From positions 16,842,058 through 16,906,057 of the forward strand of contig CM049310.1 of NCBI GenBank assembly GCA_026874595.1: 64,000 bases of DNA. Direction: 5' to 3'. Positions 58,212 through 64,000 of this stretch are shown here, one piece after another. The first letter of the stretch is position 1. Each line of letters starts with the position of its first letter. Source of the stretch: Sipunculus nudus. Lineage: Eukaryota > Annelida > Sipuncula > Golfingiida > Sipunculidae. Under the pieces are notes generated by a model. The model had not been told where the DNA came from and did no database searches. It saw nothing but the letters and a program-made list of their open reading frames with translations. A program made the position numbers and the translations under genes.

Positions 58212-59169
58212 GTAAGCAGATGTACGCGCCATTTATTAGTGACCTTGTCATGTGTGTCTGCTTGTCATAATTTAGCACTTCTAATTAAAGTTAACCAACA
58301 TGTTTTTATGCCACCATAATTAATAACAAAGGCCTTTTTTTCGTATTCGGATTAACAAATCTTCTTGGGAACGGAATGCACCATTAACAATAAAATGATA
58401 CAATTCTCCTATGTAAAAAGGTATTGGTTGGTATTTTAGATGTTATACAAGTGAACTTTCTTTCAAAAGGGACCACTGCACTATCGCATTATTGCGGAAA
58501 AGGGAGAAGGTATTGGGCACGTGTATCATTATATATTTAATCAAAGTTCAAGTAAAATACGACTGTGTATTTTTAAAGTAGAAACACAACCAAAACAATG
58601 AAAATTGACCCGACTCTTTGAACGGCAGTTAAAGTATGACTTTGAAGGCCTAATCAGTGTTTGTGAAGGCCTATGAGTCGTGTTTATGATCACAACCTCT
58701 GATAAATGAAATCTTCACTATTGAATGTTTCAAATATCTTAGCCGATGTATTTTACAGGGATGAGATCGGTGCAACCATTTCACGTATGACCATGACACA
58801 AAGCTAATATAATAACAGCAAAGGGATAAAGCCAGCTTTCTACGCTACGAAACATGGAAAGGCCCTGCCTCTGGCGATATCCATTTGGACAATAGAATCC
58901 CTGGTAGCGTCTTGACAACAACTACGATGTGTTTGGTACTGCAGACATGACTGTATATATGAATCTCGTGTTAAGCGTGCTTTGCAAAGTACGAATATCC
59001 GTAATTTGTGATGAGTTTAGCCTCCTTTGTGATAACTGGGTGCAGCTTTTTAGATCTGGGCACAATTAACTTAATTAAATAGACTGGAATCCAAACGTGT
59101 GTCACGCAAATGACAGTGAAATTGACGGCAGCTACTACTACAGCTAAACACGCATTTCCTTCACAATTG
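58212..59169. other. Spacer, no gene seen
   Basis: No supported feature. Confidence 0.45.
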
Positions 59170-59690
59170 TGGCTTCAGGAGAGCATCTGTGGATGGGTAA
59201 GCCATATTTGATAAATGAAAGGTTTTGGTCAAACGGTCTGGCTTATAATGGGTCCTAAACCTCTCTCAAGAAGTTGGTCCCGTAGCTTAGACCTTTCATC
59301 CCATGATCTTAAAAAAAATCGATAGACTTCTTCTTCAGTCAATTGGTGGGCCATATGTGACAGATGTAAGGTTTTGGTGAAACGGTTTGGCTTAAAATAG
59401 ATCCACAAGATTGTTCAAGAAGTGTGTCCCGTGGCCTTGACTTTTGACTCGTGACCTCAAAAATCGACAGGGTTCTTCAGCTGTGGATGGGTGTATCATA
59501 TATGTAAAGATGAAAGATTTCGGTCAAACGGTTTGGCTTAAAATGGGTCCACAAGCTTTTTCATGAAGGGGGTCCCGTGGCCTTGACCTTTGACCCCATG
59601 ACCTCAAATTCGATAGTGTTTTTCATATTTGGGTGGGTAAGCCATGAAAGGCTTTGGTAAAATGGTTTGGCTTTATTTTGGATCACCATC
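59170..59690. repeat. Tandem array of about 150-bp units (3.5 copies)
   Basis: Each unit contains GGTTTTGGTCAAACGGTTTGG-like sequence (shared 18-base core AAACGGTTTGGCTTAAAA), then GGTCC..AAG, GTCCCGTGGCCTTGACCTTT, a TGACCTCAAAATCGA-like part and a TTCTTCAGTGGATGGGT-like end. Units lie near 59,200, 59,370, 59,515 and a partial at 59,640. This type is common in bivalve genomes, from general knowledge. Confidence 0.85.
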
Positions 59691-59781
59691 GAACCCGGGA
59701 CGGACAGACGCACGCACGCACGATTGGAGACTTTACTTTATCTCCTCCTGCAACTTCGTTGTGAGAGAATAATAACCCTCC

Positions 59782-59870
59782 TAGTGGGCACCTCAATATA
59801 GAAGACACCTCTATAAAATGGGTTGTTTGGACAAGTCCAAAGAGTGTCCACATTAAAGAGATGTCACTGT
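59782..59870. mobile_element. Pogo/Tc1-like MITE, diverged copy
   Basis: TGGGCACCTCAATATAGAAG and AAAGAGATGTCACTGTAT at the two ends are inverted relative to each other and match the MITE at 27,745. Confidence 0.45.
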
Positions 59871-60003
59871 ATTTCATTAGAATTGGGGTTCTGTTATATT
59901 TTATAGTTCTGTCATTCCTGTGATCGCACTGTATATTATGTAGCGTGAAAGATATATATAAATATATATATATATATGTTCCTGTGTAATATTACATCAT
60001 GAC

Positions 60004-60005
<2 letters not shown>

Positions 60006-60048
<43 letters not shown>
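60006..60048. repeat. (TA)n microsatellite
   Basis: TA run of about 42 bp; similar short units (CAGAGATATATATGTTCCT) recur on either side. Confidence 0.97.
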
Positions 60049-60051
<3 letters not shown>

Positions 60052-60291
60052 CTGTGTAAAAAATCATCTTTATGACAGAGATATATATGTTCCTCTGTAA
60101 TATCACATCTTTCAGTTTCATATCATCTTCAGTCACTTATCATTCTGTACGTTGTATTTTATATGATTCTGCATTATACAAACTTATCAAAAAGGGGCTC
60201 TGTGACAGATAAGACAATTCCGTCTGAACGGGTAATTCTGTATTCATATTTAAAAATGAGTAGATAGATAGTACGGGTGTGCGAGTGTATA

Positions 60292-60375
60292 TAGATATAT
60301 CGGTATATCGCAATACAGTGATTCGCTTATTGCATAACGCGATATGGTTTTCTTATATCGATATTTTTCGATACG
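60292..60375. repeat. CGATA-rich dispersed repeat, copy 2 (inverted)
   Basis: The reverse complement of 53,951-54,043 with moderate divergence (ATATCGGTATATCGCAATAC, AGTGATTCGC, TATATCGATATTTTTCGATA). Confidence 0.7.
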
Positions 60376-60654
60376 TTATTAAACATTAATGAACCCGGAC
60401 ATTTGTAGTAAAAATAAGGTTTCTCTTGCAAATTTATGCAAGTCAAATAACTGGGTTATGTGAAAGGCTGGAAGTGTAAGGTCCGTCCCAGGGAATTTGA
60501 ATTTCTACTCAATGACTTTTGGTTGCAAGATAGAAAGATGTGCAACAGAAAAGGAAAGAAGTGCCGAACAATGTCTAAATACATATCAATTATTTGTGAA
60601 TATGCTGTCTAAACATCAACTGTCAATTAAACATGATTAATGATCATAACCCAG

Positions 60655-60762
60655 CCATGCGATATGGTCTACGACCATAGTTTAGTATATTCTGTTGCCA
60701 AGATGCTTGCATATGCAGAAAAACAAATTAGGTACACATATTTTAACTCTTTCTTCGAGAAA
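60655..60762 (+). CDS. Candidate internal exon, unknown product
   Basis: 108 nt between ATAACCCAG and the strong donor GAGAAAGTAAGT, phase 0 at both ends, encoding 36 residues (start PCDMVYDHSLVYSVAKMLAY). Its phase fits the candidate exon ending at 58,211. The pyrimidine tract is weak, and no family is recognised. Confidence 0.28.
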
Positions 60763-62781
60763 GTAAGTACTTCACTGTGTAATTTTGTCACGTTTCCTGT
60801 ACGATATAAGCTGAACTGCATATGCTTTCATTGTGTTATTATATTTTACATGTTAATGGATCAATGACATATTTAATTTGTGCTATACACTAGAAAATAC
60901 ACTAATTTCCTGTAAAGTGTAAAAAATATCGCAGCTCTCTCCAACCTATTTCAATATATTGCAATACGATAATTGTAGGGGATACCCTGCCCTTATAGAT
61001 ATTTGTCAATGGACCGATTCCATCACCAAAGAGAGCATTACTACTACCGATGGTCCTCGAAAGAATCGATACGATTATCTTAATAAATCATTCATTGATT
61101 CGATGTTGTTAGTTTTTGTAGAGTGAGATAGTGTTATGTGTTTCAAGGCAATTTCAGGTATGCTTTTTAGTCCAATAAATAGTATTCCTGAAATCCAGTG
61201 CAGGTATGTAATGATGACGTCATGGTGCAAAGTAAATATAATAACAACTATGGCCACGATTGGAGTACAGCAGACACTGACCTCTAGGTGTTGCTATTTA
61301 TATAATAAAATTCCCCTCGGCGCCTTATCAACAACAAACTGGCCGGCACTGACGCAATGAATTAAACATGAGTCTCTATAATTGACCAGACACTTCGGAG
61401 GACGAATATTTAGTGGTAAGACTCGTCTCCTCTGTGATTCATAAGTCTGCTGACTGGAGGTCAGTGATGAAGATAAACAGGGTGTATCTTATACAAATGA
61501 AACTGATAATGTTATCCACAGCGCTGATTAAAATCGACGGCTCTGTCAAGATTCGATATGAATATAAATGCGTTTTTCACCAACTAGTACATCGAACCGA
61601 AGGTCTTAGAATATTCATGATATGAATCGCACCAGAAACACTGCAGCACAGACTAACATATATCTTTGCATCTTGAACAGTGTACTTGTATATATTTGTT
61701 AACGAAAATGTACTTAATATTATTTTTCCATTAATGTTCCATGATAGTTTTGTATAATTAAAAACATTATATATGCTTTAAACGTGCATTATTCAGCGGA
61801 AGGGACGCGAGGCAAAACTGTTGTCCAAAAAAAAAACTTGTTTCATCCACATAAAGCTTGACTTGCTTATAATCTTAACTTATCCAAAGATGTGAATTGC
61901 ACACATCCACACCCAACTTTACATACACACATATATTATATATATATGTGTATATATAATACACCTATATTATACACAGAGACCGAAACACACACACACA
62001 CTTAGAGATATATAATCAGCTGAAGACAAAAAGCCTTTTGGGTCTTTAGAATGTAAATATTTGTTTTCTGATTTTTTTTTTCAACTTATATACAATTGTT
62101 CTAGTCTCGTTACAAATTCATGTATCTTGTTTTCTCTATATTATGTTCACTCGTTATTAATATTACTGGCGGGAGCTTATTATAACCCATATAAAGTTAT
62201 ATGTTCCCTACTTTGCATTTCGCCCCTTCTGAAAAGTGTCATTCAGACAGTGACCTAGATAATCAAATATAAGCTGAACGGAAAGGACAAACTTGAACGG
62301 AAAGTAAAAAAACTCTGAACATCTATATTCTTATGACTCTCGCAGGATATATACTTAAGACTGCAGTTAGCGAAGCATCATCGGTCCATTTAGGTCTCTC
62401 AGAAAAGCTTTACATTTCACCCCCAAAAACCCCGCCTCTCTCTGCAAAACCTTCATGTAGACTTGGCTTTGCTGCAGGGCATATGTTTCTATAAGCGTTT
62501 ACTCAATGTTAATGGAGCCAAATTAAAGTGGTAACATAAGAAATACGAGGCAATCCTCGCGGGGTTAACTGACCAATGACCTTTAAAGTATAGACTTCCG
62601 CGAATTACAAACTTTCCTGCCGATTTTATTTGCACACTGGGAAGTGAAAAACAGATGTGCCTCATTATGTGTTTGTTTACTGAGTGTCACGAAAACCTGA
62701 TGTACGGAAAGCAAACACTTTTACATTAATCGTGCCCTCGGACTATTTAACCTATCTCCGGTCCAGTATCAAATCGTTGAT
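60763..62781. other. AT-rich spacer, no gene seen
   Basis: No supported gene. A short TA/CA microsatellite lies at about 61,920-62,000. Confidence 0.45.
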
Positions 62782-62791
62782 ATGATTAAAG
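62782..62791 (+). CDS. Candidate short first coding exon
   Basis: ATGATTAAAG is followed directly by the consensus donor GTAAGT. TATTTAA lies about 40 bp upstream. Together they could be the start of a gene that continues beyond the window, but three codons and a donor can arise by chance. Confidence 0.15.
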
Positions 62792-64000
62792 GTAAGTCAT
62801 TCGGGTTATTACTTTGTCCCAGGGATAACAATCCATGCAGAATAGTTCAAACCATACAGTTATCGTATTCTGAAACCTCTATAGACCCAGGTAAATTGGA
62901 GGATTTTTTCTTTTTCTATTTGCCTAGAAAATAACTTCATATAGGTCTATGGAATCGGCAGAATACCTTCCCGACCTATTGTAACATGATTTATTTTTTT
63001 CAGCTTTCTTTCCTGCAGTTGTCATTAAACTTCCGAAATAACCTGAAAAAAGACGAAAAAACAAGTTGTGCAGGCAAGACTGCAAAGCTGTTCCCAAGAA
63101 TATAACTACCATTAGAAATGAAAGCCCGATGCAATGACCTGCACTCCAAATGTCTCTGATTTGACCCGGCCATCCTGACGAAAATTATATCAGAAATAAA
63201 ATTTAACCGAAAGAGGAGTCGGCATGATCGGAGAAAAAGGTCCGTTGGTATTTTAATGATACTTGTGGAGTGGTTATGACCGGAGAGAAAGATCCATTGA
63301 TATTTAAATGATATCATTGGAATTTTTTACTTAGAAATCGCAGATGCAATACATACGTTGCCAGGCCATCTTTTCTCCTTTAAAAAAAACAAAAACAAAA
63401 TATTCTTCGAGGACACCAAACTTTTTTATACCTCTGTAAGGTTTTTCCGTGGTTTGTTTGTTGGTTTGTCTGTCGGCAACTGTACTAAATCAAGAGAATT
63501 GATGAATTTGATGAATTTTGTATTATATCTGTTTGTATTTACAACTTTTTGTTTTGGCACTCAAGAGGAAAAATTGGTTATATTTTCAAAGTAATCTCGT
63601 TCACCAAATGTTTTTTTATTTAAAAGATTCTATGACTTCACCATGACTTCACTACCGCCCTTACTAGTATTCCCATCTGTATGATTGTTTTGTGGGATTT
63701 TCTCTGTCTCTTTGTTCGAATATTTGAACCAAATACAGCAGAGAGACACATATTCTTTCAGTCAAGTATTTTTTTTTGGGAACAGCTAAACTGTCCATGA
63801 TATGACATGTATTTGCAGGAAAATGATATAGAAGCACATTAAAAAGTGCAATTTCAAGCTTACAATAGAGCTCTCACTGATTTGTTAATACATCTAAGGT
63901 CATATTTTGGAACATATCACACATTATGTTCAAGGTCAATATCAAATTCAGTTGGGTAAACAAGCCAAACTCACCATGATGGATACATAAAAAAATGACA
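62792..64000. other. AT-rich spacer with small duplication
   Basis: No supported gene. A 55-bp imperfect tandem duplication (GATCGGAGAAAAAGGTCCGT and GACCGGAGAGAAAGATCCAT) lies at about 63,228-63,318. The frame at 63,358-63,594 starts in an A-rich stretch and has no support. Confidence 0.45.

Overview
The window looks like non-model animal nuclear DNA, most likely from a mollusc and probably a bivalve. This is inferred from spliced exons with GT/AG boundaries, AT-rich spacers, long (TA)n, (CT)n, (TG)n and poly-C/poly-G tracts, tRNA-derived SINE heads, short terminal-inverted-repeat elements and Ty3/gypsy-type LTR sequences. The species cannot be fixed from the sequence. Nothing prokaryotic is visible (no operons, no CRISPR). 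Nearly all open frames are chance frames in AT-rich or repetitive DNA.

The one gene model I support well is a four-exon plus-strand gene at 37,965-42,719. Its splice phases agree, it gives an Ala/Leu/Glu-rich protein of 173 residues of unknown family, and two AATAAA signals follow the stop. Five other short stretches have exon-like boundaries (52,339-52,479 minus; 52,620-52,868, 58,046-58,211, 60,655-60,762 and 62,782-62,791 plus) and are given as weak candidates.

Layout: 0-5 kb is AT-rich spacer, a SINE-module copy and a six-copy 384-bp tandem array with two CACGTG boxes per unit. 5-19 kb holds a GC-rich inverted-repeat element, a tRNA-like fragment, a 294-bp duplication and a 58-bp minisatellite. 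19-25 kb holds microsatellites around a 23-bp-stem hairpin, a diverged 1.1-kb duplication, a hAT-like MITE and a G-rich higher-order array. 26-31 kb holds a segmental duplication with an LTR fragment in one copy, a LINE fragment, and a 1-kb palindromic element containing its own minisatellite and a LINE tail. 31-37 kb is mostly spacer with a promoter-like cluster near 34.8 kb. 37-43 kb is the gene with repeats in its introns. 43-58 kb is rich in LTR elements. 58-64 kb is spacer with a 150-bp repeat array.

The most interesting system is a pair of related LTR families. One is a Ty3/gypsy family with long LTRs (about 730-800 bp): solo LTRs at 43,370 and 47,252 and a gag-bearing deleted element at 54,552-57,280. 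The other is a miniature element (LTR about 156 bp, internal part about 120 bp): full copies at 41,954-42,386 and 57,436-57,835 and a solo LTR at 36,861-37,015. Both begin TGTTAC/TGTAAC, end CGTAACA, make 4-bp target duplications, and have a primer-binding site resembling the proline-tRNA type. The miniature LTR also carries tRNA-type A and B boxes at tRNA-like spacing followed by a T run, so it looks like a TRIM with an RNA polymerase III promoter built into its LTR.
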